The notes under the pieces were generated by a model, which was not told where the DNA came from, ran no database searches, and saw only the letters and a list, made by a program, of their open reading frames with translations. Source: an uncultured Collinsella sp. (GTDB taxonomy: Bacteria > Actinomycetota > Coriobacteriia > Coriobacteriales > Coriobacteriaceae). From it: a stretch of DNA of 16,590 bases. The translations under genes and the position numbers were made by a program. Of this stretch, positions 1-6,490 are shown one piece after another; position 1 is the first letter of the stretch, and the number at the start of each line of letters is the position of its first letter. The DNA is taken from the NCBI GenBank assembly GCA_900552185.1, contig URYT01000020.1:1-16590 (forward strand), given 5' to 3'.

Positions 1-2
1 AT

Positions 3-68
3 GAGCAGGCTGCTATGGACCGCTATCAGCACCTGCTGAAGCTCAAGACGGTGTATAACGAGGCCTAG
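3..68 (+). CDS. 3' end of an unidentified upstream gene (partial)
   Basis: An open frame enters from the left edge and ends at a TAG at 66-68, giving 21 residues ending in KLKTVYNEA. The other two plus-strand frames hit stops earlier (TGA at 2-4, TGA at 37-39). A strong intrinsic terminator hairpin begins about 50 bases downstream, as expected for the end of a plus-strand transcription unit. The tail, with its RYQHLLKLK stretch, is helical and basic. Some FGGY-type sugar kinases end in a similar way, but that is too little to name the protein. Confidence 0.6.
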   Translation, partial: EQAAMDRYQHLLKLKTVYNEA

Positions 69-78
69 GTCTCCCACC

Positions 79-203
79 GCAGGATCTGAGGGCTGACCTT
101 CGCGGACGTCCTCGGACATGAAAGAACCCCCGCTGCGCACTATGTGCGGCGGGGGTTCTTTCGTCCTGCGGAGTGTCCGCGAAGGTCAGCCCTCAGATCC
201 TGC
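79..203. repeat. Long nested inverted repeat, 29-bp perfect arms around a terminator
   Basis: The left arm 79-107 (begins GCAGGATCTGAGGG) is the exact reverse complement of the right arm 175-203, 29 of 29 bases by eye. Between the arms sits a second hairpin at 121-161. The whole would fold into one long, interrupted stem in RNA or as a DNA cruciform. The perfect outer arms are much longer than an ordinary terminator needs, so this may be a miniature repeat element that inserted around, or carries, a terminator. No flanking target duplication is obvious. Confidence 0.75.
121..161. terminator. Intrinsic terminator inside the long inverted repeat
   Basis: AAAGAACCCCCGC at 121-133 pairs with GCGGGGGTTCTTT at 149-161. 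The stem continues inside as CGCAC (136-140) with GTGCG (144-148) after a two-base bulge, leaving a TAT loop. The GC-rich stem flanked by A-rich and T-rich ends fits a bidirectional rho-independent terminator. It could serve both the gene ending at 68 (plus) and the ATPase gene ending at 346 (minus). Confidence 0.75.
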
Positions 204-241
204 TACGACTACGTCCTTGGATTGTGGGGCTGCATGAGGGA

Positions 242-300
242 CGTGGTTGTGGGGGCCTTTTGTCCCCGTCGCTGTTTCGCGGCGCGGCCGCGAAACCACG
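242..300. repeat. Compact palindromic element, possible three-way junction
   Basis: CGTGGT at 242-247 pairs with ACCACG at 295-300. Inside, GGGG at 251-254 can pair with CCCC at 264-267, and TTCGCGGC at 276-283 pairs perfectly with GCCGCGAA at 287-294 around a GCG loop. There is no T tract, so this is not a standard terminator. It lies just beyond the 3' end of the minus-strand ATPase gene. The pairing is seen directly; any role is unknown. Confidence 0.45.
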
Positions 301-345
301 CGTTACTTTGGTTATGGAGGGGGCTTGGTTGTTGGTTCAGATGAT

Positions 346-1707
346 CTAGAGAGATATGGGTGCAAATGAGAAATCGTTGTTGGGGTCGTCCTTTTCCATA
401 AACTCATCGAGGCAGAATGTCATATAGATTGGAACGTACAGGATCTTGCCCTCTTCGCTAAGGTTTTCGTGGCTCAGCACAACGGCCTCGGGAATCTTGT
501 ACTCGCCCACACTCATCAGGCGATCGAGGGCCGCATGTGCTCGAACTTTCTTGCCCGATTTGACTTCGATTGGGACAACATGTCCTCGGGCGCCTTCGAT
601 TACAAAGTCGACTTCACCGACCTCACGTGTTTGGTAGTACCACGTATCTGCTCCGAGGGCAACAAGCTCCTGCGCGACCACGTTTTCATAGAGACCGCCG
701 AGGTTGGGGGTTTTCATATCTAGATATACAGCGCGTGCCATGCTACCGGGATATCGCGATGCGAGCATTCCTGTATCGGACTCGTATAGTTTGAAGGCGG
801 CTGCCTTCTCTGTCCTCTTAAGAGGACTCCGGGCCTCCGTCACCTGGGGGACCATCAATCCAACGCCTGCGTTCACCAGCCATAGGAAATCCTGCTCGTA
901 TTTTTGAAGACGAGCTCCCTCGCCTAGAGACGAGACGATAAAGCGATGGGACTCCGCCTCAAGCTGAACGGGAATTTGCTCGAAAATGGAGCGAACGTTA
1001 AACGCTCGAGTCGATGCATATTTAGAGATATCGCTTTTGTACTGATCGACTAGCTGAATTTGAAGCTCACGCGTTCTCACGAGCGAATAGCCCGAATCGA
1101 TATAGTTCTGAACGACCTCTGGCATGCCGCCGCAAACGATATAGGCTCTAAAGTTTTTGAGCATCGCCTCATGAATATAGTTTTCGACGGGACGTCTCTC
1201 GACAAGGCAGCTGCGAATGTCTGCAAGCACATTCTCGCTGATGCTGTTTGCCCAACAGAACTCTTCAAAATCCATCGGTCGCATAACAATGTGCTCGACA
1301 TACCCCACCGGAAAAGAAGAGATCCCCTTAAACTCAGTCCCAAGCATAGACCCCGAGAAGACATAGCTAAAGCGTCCGTCCTCGACCAGCGCCTTCATAA
1401 GTGTAACGATCTGCGGATACTCCTGAATCTCATCGACGAAGATAAGCGTGTCTCCTTCAACAAGCGGTGCATCCGCAAGAAGGGCCACACGGTTGATGAA
1501 GTCAATGGAGTTCTTAGCGCCAACAAGTACGTCTCTTGCCTCGGCATCGAGTAGCAGATTGACCTCATAATACGAAGCGTAGTTGCTCTTTCCAAACGCG
1601 CGAATTGCATAGCTCTTGCCAATCTGACGCGCGCCAGTAACAAGCAACGCTTTATTGGATTTGTTCTTCCAGCTCAAAAGCCTGTCAGTGACCTTACGGC
1701 ATAGCAT
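346..1707 (-). CDS. AAA_14/DUF4143-type ATP-binding protein
   Basis: A 453-residue protein of the widespread AAA_14 plus DUF4143 family, often single-gene accessory ATPases of unsettled function. The Walker A motif GARQIGKS is at residues 25-32 and the Walker B region TLIFVDEIQ at 87-95. A DUF4143-like half follows, with the block EVDFVIE at 365-371 and PIEVKSGK at 379-386; the D...ExK arrangement resembles a PD-(D/E)XK nuclease core. There is no signal peptide or membrane segment, so it is probably cytoplasmic. The ATG at 1707 follows a good ribosome site (GAGGGG, 5-base gap). The gene is visibly AT-richer than its neighbours and sits between a long inverted repeat and tandem repeats, suggesting horizontal acquisition. 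Length is usual for the family and nothing looks broken. The family call is secure; the function is not. Confidence 0.9.
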   Translation of the reverse strand: MLCRKVTDRLLSWKNKSNKALLVTGARQIGKSYAIRAFGKSNYASYYEVNLLLDAEARDVLVGAKNSIDFINRVALLADAPLVEGDTLIFVDEIQEYPQIVTLMKALVEDGRFSYVFSGSMLGTEFKGISSFPVGYVEHIVMRPMDFEEFCWANSISENVLADIRSCLVERRPVENYIHEAMLKNFRAYIVCGGMPEVVQNYIDSGYSLVRTRELQIQLVDQYKSDISKYASTRAFNVRSIFEQIPVQLEAESHRFIVSSLGEGARLQKYEQDFLWLVNAGVGLMVPQVTEARSPLKRTEKAAAFKLYESDTGMLASRYPGSMARAVYLDMKTPNLGGLYENVVAQELVALGADTWYYQTREVGEVDFVIEGARGHVVPIEVKSGKKVRAHAALDRLMSVGEYKIPEAVVLSHENLSEEGKILYVPIYMTFCLDEFMEKDDPNNDFSFAPISL

Positions 1708-1722
1708 TAAAACCCCTCAATG

Positions 1723-1807
1723 ACAAAAATTGGCAAATAAATTTGACCCTAATCATACAAAAATTTGCAGATAGATTTGACCCAAATCATACAAAAATTG
1801 GCAAATA
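1723..1807 (-). repeat. 34-bp tandem repeats covering the ATPase promoter region
   Basis: Two and a half copies of a 34-base unit start at 1723, 1757 and 1791, each beginning ACAAAAATT(G/T)GCA. The units contain ATTTGACC-type sequence, and in the second copy ATTTG and CAAAT form a small inverted repeat around ACC. Read on the minus strand, both full units contain TATGAT (complement of 1752-1757 and 1786-1791), a good -10-like box 34 bases apart. The array ends about 15 bases before the start codon of the ATPase gene. It probably holds the promoter and may be an operator. There are no spacers, so it is not a CRISPR array. Confidence 0.7.
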
Positions 1808-2033
1808 GCAAAGCTCGCTTAGGCCTCAAAGCCAGCGAGCCAGCACGGTACTTTGCGAAAAGGCTGGCGGCGCCGTTGTTGAGGGTGGCCAGGTTGGCAG
1901 TGGCGCCGTTAGCGTTCTCGGCTGCTTGGGCGCGCAGGAGCGAAAGGGCGTCGGCAGCGTTCATGCAGAAGCCGACGGTAAAGTTCCATACTGCGAACTC
2001 GCAGTCGCTTGCCGCGGGGTGAAGCGCGATCGG
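1749..2033 (-). pseudogene. High-GC coding remnant upstream of the ATPase
   Basis: On the minus strand a frame stays open from just after a TAG at 2034-2036 to a stop at 1749-1751. From about 2020 to 1810 it reads like real protein (FAVWNFTVGFCMNAADALSL, then AQAAENANGATANLATLNNG), with mostly G or C in third positions like the genuine genes around it. There is no start codon before the internal ATG at 1964 and no ribosome site, and the frame runs into the AT-rich tandem repeats. This looks like a fragment of a lost gene, cut where the AT-rich ATPase patch begins. The parent family is not recognised. The overlapping plus-strand frame at 1765-2022 looks like its shadow. Confidence 0.35.
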
Positions 2034-2036
2034 CTA

Positions 2037-2399
2037 TCCCTTATGTTGGATGAAAAGCCCCATGTTTTTGCAGGGATGCATACTCGTCAAATTAATGTAT
2101 AGAATCGCGTATAGTGCGAGTAAGATATTGCGCTGTCCGTTTTGTGTTTAGCAAAGATATAGTTTGCATAATCTGGTCTAATCCCTGCTCTATTTAAATA
2201 AAGTTGCACGTAAATGGCGTAGATATACCTGAACTGGGCTTCTTTACGCTGAGCGGGTAAAATCGACCGTTCGCCGCTTAGGTATTTTCAAAATGAATAA
2301 AATGAGCGATAAAGAGAATATAAACCTTAATAAACTCGCGTATCGCACGGACGCGGGTTATTAATGGGTTGTAGGCCTTTTACAGAAAGGATTCCAGCA
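2037..2399 (+). promoter_or_regulatory. AT-rich control region upstream of arcC
   Basis: About 360 bases without a gene, clearly AT-richer than the flanking genes. Items visible are an inverted repeat GCAAA-7-TTTGC at 2151-2155 and 2163-2167, the motif GGGTAAAAT at 2255-2263 (a -10-like box with the GGG prefix seen before other genes here), and an AT-rich tract at about 2290-2330. The ribosome site AGAAAGGA (about 2384-2391) lies 8 bases before the arcC ATG. No classic -35/-10 pair with ideal spacing stands out, so the start of transcription is uncertain. The length suggests more than a minimal promoter, such as regulator sites. Confidence 0.4.
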
Positions 2400-3362
2400 A
2401 TGTCTAAGCCTCTTGGCAAGCCCGATCGTATTGTCGTCGCCCTCGGCGGCAACGCCCTCGGCAACAACCCCGTCGAGCAGATCGAGGCCGTGAGCAACAC
2501 CGCCCACGCTCTCCTCGGCCTCATCGAGCAGGGCAACGAGATCATCATCACCCACGGCAACGGCCCGCAGGTCGGCATGATCCAGAACGCCTTCGCCGCC
2601 GCCCACGACGCCATCGGCACCCCCGAGATGCCGCTGCCCGAGTGCGGCGCCATGTCCCAGGGCTACATCGGCTATCACCTGCAGCAGGGCATCGGCCGCG
2701 AGATGCACAAGCGCTACAAGCGTTGGCACGCCGCCACCGTCGTCACCCAGATCGAGTGCGATCCCGACGATCCCGCGTTCAAGAACCCGACCAAGCAGAT
2801 CGGCCCCTTCTACACCGAGGAGCAGGCCAAGGAGTTCATGGCCGAGGATCCCTCCAAGGTCTTCGTCGAGGATTCCGGCCGCGGCTGGCGTCGCGTCGTC
2901 GCCTCCCCCGATCCCAAGAAGATCGTCGAGGCCGACTCCATCCTCAACCTGCTCGACAACGAGTTCATCGTCATCGCCTGCGGTGGCGGCGGCATCCCCG
3001 TCGTCCGCGACTACGAGAACAAGGGCTGCTACAAGGGCGTTCCCGCCGTCATCGACAAGGACCTGGGCGGCGAGCTGCTGGCCGAGGACTGCGACGCCGA
3101 CGTCCTGTTCCTGCTGACCGCCGTCGAGCACGTCGCCATCAACTTTGGCAAGCCCAACCAGGAGGAGCTCGAGGACATCACCGCCGACGAGGCCGAGCGT
3201 CTGGCCGACGAGGGCCAGTTCGGCAAGGGTTCCATGGAGCCCAAAGTCCGCGCCGCCATCAAGTTCGCCCGCTCCCGCAAGGGCCGCACCTGCATCATCG
3301 GCGCCCTGGACAAGGCCGCCGAGACCATGGCCGGCCTCTCCGGTACCCGCATCCACGAGTAG
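2400..3362 (+). CDS. arcC: Carbamate kinase
   Basis: A 320-residue carbamate kinase, the usual family length, which makes ATP and carbamate from carbamoyl phosphate and ADP in the cytoplasm, normally as the last step of arginine, agmatine or ureide breakdown. Family motifs appear in order: ALGGNAL (14-20), THGNGPQVG (51-59), MSQGYIGY (85-92), KNPTKQIGPFY (128-138), CGGGGIPV (194-201), IDKDL (218-222) and EPKV (280-283). The ATG at 2400 is chosen over an in-frame ATG at 2364 because AGAAAGGA precedes it at good distance and the product begins just before the conserved N-terminal strand. It is a single-gene unit with its own AT-rich upstream region and a terminator 65 bases after the stop. No arginine deiminase or transcarbamylase is nearby, so the source of carbamoyl phosphate lies outside the window or is unusual. 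Confidence 0.96.
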   Translation: MSKPLGKPDRIVVALGGNALGNNPVEQIEAVSNTAHALLGLIEQGNEIIITHGNGPQVGMIQNAFAAAHDAIGTPEMPLPECGAMSQGYIGYHLQQGIGREMHKRYKRWHAATVVTQIECDPDDPAFKNPTKQIGPFYTEEQAKEFMAEDPSKVFVEDSGRGWRRVVASPDPKKIVEADSILNLLDNEFIVIACGGGGIPVVRDYENKGCYKGVPAVIDKDLGGELLAEDCDADVLFLLTAVEHVAINFGKPNQEELEDITADEAERLADEGQFGKGSMEPKVRAAIKFARSRKGRTCIIGALDKAAETMAGLSGTRIHE

Positions 3363-3427
3363 TCCCTACTCTGTTACCTCTCTCGTGGGCGCCAGGCAAA
3401 GCGCCCACAAACTAGCCTCTCTTCATG

Positions 3428-3461
3428 AGCCCCGCAGTCCGCTCCGACTGCGGGGCTTTTG
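3428..3461 (+). terminator. Intrinsic terminator of arcC
   Basis: AGCCCCGCAGT (3428-3438) pairs perfectly with ACTGCGGGGCT (3447-3457) around an 8-base loop, followed by a short T run. This is a strong rho-independent terminator 65 bases after the arcC stop. Confidence 0.85.
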
Positions 3462-3470
3462 CTATTCACC

Positions 3471-3556
3471 TAGTCATTGGGGACGTTCTTAAATGACTAG
3501 TCAAACAAGAGCGTCCCCAATGACCACTCATTTAAGTCTGTCCCCAATGACTAGTA
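3471..3556. repeat. REP-like repeat cluster around GTCATTGGGGAC
   Basis: GTCATTGGGGAC occurs once on the plus strand (3473-3484) and twice on the minus strand (3513-3524 and 3540-3551), each followed by a variant of (C/A)-G-(A/T)-(C/T)-TT-AAATGA or similar. The block is flanked by CTAGT/ACTAG words and forms a large imperfect inverted repeat. The GGGGACAGACTT form on the minus strand resembles the short palindromic repeats linked to REP-associated (RAYT, Y1) transposases in other bacteria; that link is from general knowledge. The stop codon of the minus-strand peptidase gene (TAG at 3551-3553) lies inside the cluster. No transposase is nearby. Confidence 0.65.
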
Positions 3557-4552
3557 GTAGGCCCACATGGCTTCGACTTCGTTGAGGACCTCTACGACGC
3601 CCCAGCGGCGGGCGCTGCGGCTGGCCGAGTTGGGGTCGTAGACGCCAATCTGGTTGGCGTCGTCGATGCCGTAGAGCACGATGTAGTGGCCTACGTTGGT
3701 AAACGTACCGGGGCGCACTGCGGCGATGACGGGCGCACCCGAGCGAAGTGCTTGGGTAATCGATTCGCGATCGTTATAGAGCTGTGTTCCGTTGAGCCCC
3801 AGCTGCCACGCACCGCCTGTCATAAACGACCACTCGGTGGCACCGGTGGGGGCGTAGTTGCCGGCTTCGGCCAGTGCGCATATATCGACCGGCGTCTTAT
3901 CGGTGTGGCCGGTCTTAAAGATATAGACCATGGTGAGGCAAGTGGGACCGCAAGCGTTTTCGCGAATAGTGCCGCCGGCATAGGGCAGCTCCGACCATGC
4001 GGGGTCAATTTGGTAGATGTGGGGCATGGCGCCGGCCTGCCATTGCGAGCGTGGGGTCGAGAACGCAAAGGAGTAACCGGGCGCGACGGGAGCTTTAAGC
4101 AGCTTGTCCTCGGCAGTGGGCTCAAGACCGGCTGATCCGTGGGAGATACAGGATCCCAAAAACACAAAGACGAGGCAGGCGGCGATGGAGCAAAGCGCAA
4201 GGCGTAGGCGGCGGGCCGGAAGCGCGTGGCTTGTGGTGTGCGACGCGGGGTGAGGGGCGGAATTGCCGTGATCGCGTTGAGGTCGCGAAAAGGAGCGCTT
4301 GACGTAGTAGTCGGTCTTACGGCGATCGTAGCGGCGTGGCTGCAATGTGTCGGTCTGACGTTGGCGTGTGCTCGTACTCACGCGGTCTGACTGCTGCACG
4401 GTACGGCTTTGCTGCCGCGAAGAAGCCCCGGGCTGCTCTTGGGGGCGCTGCGGGTTGTCGTTGTCGGAGGTGCTTCTGGGCGTTGGCGTGGTGCGGCCGG
4501 CAAGGCGCACGCTTTGTGGCCGTTGGTCGCCGTCATTGTATCCGTATGCCAT
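3551..4552 (-). CDS. Membrane-anchored C39-like cysteine peptidase domain protein
   Basis: A 333-residue protein with three parts. Residues 1 to about 112 are low-complexity, rich in Gln, Arg, Ser and Thr, and likely disordered. A single hydrophobic helix follows at about 116-136 (LALCSIAACLVFVFLGSCI), after a basic stretch, so the N terminus should be cytoplasmic and the rest outside. The C-terminal half resembles Peptidase_C39_2: ENACGPTCLTMVY carries the putative catalytic Cys201, GHYIVLYGID the His289, and VYDPN the Asp306/Asn308. The ATG at 4552 follows AAGGTGA at good spacing and is preferred to a GTG three codons upstream. Such domains cleave peptides or act as amidases; there is no ABC exporter nearby, so it is not a bacteriocin-processing transporter. 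Substrate unknown. The gene stands alone, convergent to arcC. Confidence 0.82.
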   Translation of the reverse strand: MAYGYNDGDQRPQSVRLAGRTTPTPRSTSDNDNPQRPQEQPGASSRQQSRTVQQSDRVSTSTRQRQTDTLQPRRYDRRKTDYYVKRSFSRPQRDHGNSAPHPASHTTSHALPARRLRLALCSIAACLVFVFLGSCISHGSAGLEPTAEDKLLKAPVAPGYSFAFSTPRSQWQAGAMPHIYQIDPAWSELPYAGGTIRENACGPTCLTMVYIFKTGHTDKTPVDICALAEAGNYAPTGATEWSFMTGGAWQLGLNGTQLYNDRESITQALRSGAPVIAAVRPGTFTNVGHYIVLYGIDDANQIGVYDPNSASRSARRWGVVEVLNEVEAMWAYY

Positions 4553-4907
4553 TCGAATCACCTTGCCTCATGTGTAACTTGTCTATCCTACATAAAAAGA
4601 TGCACGACACATGGGTATGTGCGCCAAAAGCCTGACAAATGGTATGAACGTTGCCGCGCCGCGCGCCAAGCGTCACGGCAACAGGTCTTCAAAAGCAGAC
4701 AAGATGAAAACGTCCAAGACGAATGACGTCTCCCGCCGTTCGTCCCAAAAACGGCGCCGCTCGTTTTGCAGTTCTGCCTTCGGTCGAGCTACAAGCGGCG
4801 CTGCTGTGCCAAGGCCGTATCTTAAAGCCACGAAATAAAAGCGCGCGGCAAAACAGACCGCGCAAGGGGTGACGTCAAGGGGCGTCAAAAAGGAAAGGAG
4901 GGGAACA
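4553..4907 (+). promoter_or_regulatory. Divergent intergenic region with structured permease leader
   Basis: This 355-base gap separates divergent genes and should hold both promoters, though none is clear-cut. On the permease side several inverted repeats are stacked: CGCCGTT/AACGGCG (4734-4740 with 4750-4756), GCGCCGCT/AGCGGCGC (4754-4761 with 4794-4801) and GCGCGG/CCGCGC (4843-4848 with 4858-4863). The first two share bases and exclude each other in part, so alternative folds are possible. An earlier pair, GTTGCCG/CGGCAAC, is at 4650-4656 and 4676-4682. The ribosome site GGAAAGGAGG ends about 6 bases before the permease ATG. Small frames in this gap lack ribosome sites and protein-like character. 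Confidence 0.4.
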
Positions 4908-6359
4908 ATGGCGGACAAGAACGCAGAGGTTGCAGTCGAGGATAACGGCGGCATGAAGAAAACGCTCTCGCTCTGGAACTTCTTCACCATCGGTTTCGGT
5001 GCCATCATCGGTACCGGTTGGGTTCTGCAGGTCGGCGACTGGATGGTCGTGGGCGGCGGTCCCGTTCCCGCTATGATCGCATTCCTCTTGGGTGCAATCT
5101 TCCTCGTGCCCGTCGGAGCTGTTTTCGGTGAGCTCACGGCTGCTATCCCCATCTCGGGCGGCATCGTCGAGTATGTCGATCGTAGCTTTGGCCGTACGCT
5201 GAGCTACATCACCGGATGGCTTTTGGCCCTGGGCAACGGCATCCTGTGCCCGTGGGAGGCCATTGCCATTTCGACCCTCGTGTCCGAGATGTTCGGTAGC
5301 CTGCCCGGTCTTGAGTGGCTGCGCGCCGTCAAGCTCTACACCATCCTGGGGGCCGACGTTTACCTGTTCCCGACGCTGATCGCGCTCGGCTTTGCAGTCT
5401 ACGTCATCTTCCTCAACTTCCGCGGTGCCAGCTCGGCCGCCAAGCTCCAGGCCTTCCTGACCAAGGCCCTGCTCTGCGGCATGCTGCTCGCCATGGGCGT
5501 CTCGCTGTTCACCGGCTCGCCGGACAACGCCATGCCCGTGTTCTCCCAGGTCGCCGGCGCTGGCGGCGGCAAGGCCGCTACCGAGAGCACCAGCCTGTTC
5601 GCCGGCATCGTGTCGGTCCTGGTTCTGACTCCGTTCTTCTACGCCGGTTTCGACACCATTCCTCAGCAGGCTGAGGAAGCAGCCGAGGGCCTCAACTGGA
5701 ACAAGTTCGGCAAGATCATCTCCCTGGCCCTGCTGGCCGCTGGCGGCTTCTACATGGTCTGCATCTACTCGTTCGGCACCATCCTCGACTGGCATGAGTT
5801 TGTTAAGAGCCCGGTTCCCGCGCTTGCCTGTCTCAAGGGCATCAACATGCTTCTGTACCTGGCCATGCTCGTCATCGCCACGCTTGGACCCATGGGTCCG
5901 ATGAACTCCTTCTACGGCGCCACGAGCCGCATCATGCTCGCCATGGGCCGCAAGGGCCAGCTGCCCGAGCAGTTCGCCGAGGTCGACCCCAAGTCCGGCG
6001 CTCCCAAGCTCGCCTGCGTCGTTCTGGGCGTCATCACCGTCGTCGGTCCGTTCCTGGGCAAGAACATGCTCATCCCTCTGACCAACGTGTCGGCTCTCGC
6101 CTTCATCTTCTCCTGCGGCATGGTCGCCCTCGCTTGCCTGCGTATGCGCTTCACCGAGCCCGACCTGCCTCGTCCCTACGAGGTGCCCGGCGGCAAGTTT
6201 GGCATCTGCCTCGCCATCGCTGCCTGCGCCATCATCATCGGCCTGCTCGTGATTCCGTTCTCTCCCGCCTCCCTCAACATGGTGGAGTGGAGCATCGTGA
6301 TCGGCTGGTTGGCTATTGGCCTGGCCCTCATGGCTTTCACCAATTCCCGCAAAAAGTAA
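4908..6359 (+). CDS. APC-superfamily amino-acid permease
   Basis: A 483-residue inner-membrane transporter with about 12 hydrophobic segments, the standard APC layout. The substrate-binding first helix is broken at the typical motif GFGAIIGTGWV (29-39). Helix 6 has the familiar PFFYAGFDTIPQQAEEA, and the stretch after helix 8 (SFYGATSRIMLAMGRKGQLP) is also family-typical. It probably brings in an amino acid or related amine by proton symport or exchange. The ATG at 4908 follows a very strong ribosome site; the in-frame GTG at 4869 has none and would add an untypical basic tail. The amidohydrolase gene starts 131 bases downstream in the same direction with no T-tailed terminator between, so they are probably co-transcribed. 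Exact substrate cannot be read from sequence; family call secure. Confidence 0.93.
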   Translation: MADKNAEVAVEDNGGMKKTLSLWNFFTIGFGAIIGTGWVLQVGDWMVVGGGPVPAMIAFLLGAIFLVPVGAVFGELTAAIPISGGIVEYVDRSFGRTLSYITGWLLALGNGILCPWEAIAISTLVSEMFGSLPGLEWLRAVKLYTILGADVYLFPTLIALGFAVYVIFLNFRGASSAAKLQAFLTKALLCGMLLAMGVSLFTGSPDNAMPVFSQVAGAGGGKAATESTSLFAGIVSVLVLTPFFYAGFDTIPQQAEEAAEGLNWNKFGKIISLALLAAGGFYMVCIYSFGTILDWHEFVKSPVPALACLKGINMLLYLAMLVIATLGPMGPMNSFYGATSRIMLAMGRKGQLPEQFAEVDPKSGAPKLACVVLGVITVVGPFLGKNMLIPLTNVSALAFIFSCGMVALACLRMRFTEPDLPRPYEVPGGKFGICLAIAACAIIIGLLVIPFSPASLNMVEWSIVIGWLAIGLALMAFTNSRKK

Positions 6360-6365
6360 CGCCTA

Positions 6366-6460
6366 GCCGGGGCGGATTGGGTGCGCGGTGCCCTCTCTCC
6401 CGCGCACCGAGCCCGGCGCCACTTGGGTAGCTTTGTGAGGCCTTAACCCAACACGGCCTC
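6366..6460 (+). other. Intercistronic hairpins between permease and amidohydrolase
   Basis: GGTGCGCGG (6380-6388) pairs with CCGCGCACC (6400-6408), extended outside by GCCGGG (6366-6371) with CCCGGC (6412-6417). It has no T tract, so mRNA stability or partial pausing is more likely than full termination. Downstream, TTGGGT (6423-6428) can pair with ACCCAA (6446-6451), or GAGGCC (6437-6442) with GGCCTC (6455-6460); these two overlap and exclude each other. Confidence 0.5.
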
Positions 6461-6490
6461 GCCCACTATATGGATCCATAAGGAGGAACC

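Noticed and set aside
144..344. 66-residue plus-strand frame in the left intergenic region
   Set aside because: It starts inside the terminator hairpin, has no ribosome site, and its Cys/Trp/Arg-rich translation follows from palindromic GC-rich sequence rather than coding constraint.
1723..1807. Possible CRISPR array from 34-bp repeats
   Set aside because: The repeats are directly adjacent with no spacers, only two and a half copies, and no cas gene is present.
2361..3356. 331-residue minus-strand frame opposite arcC
   Set aside because: It is the mirror of a strongly supported gene in GC-rich sequence; its Gly/Asp/Leu/Val-rich translation is a typical antisense artefact.
4611..4838. 75-residue plus-strand frame before the permease
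   Set aside because: No ribosome site, basic low-complexity translation, and the region is better explained as structured leader.
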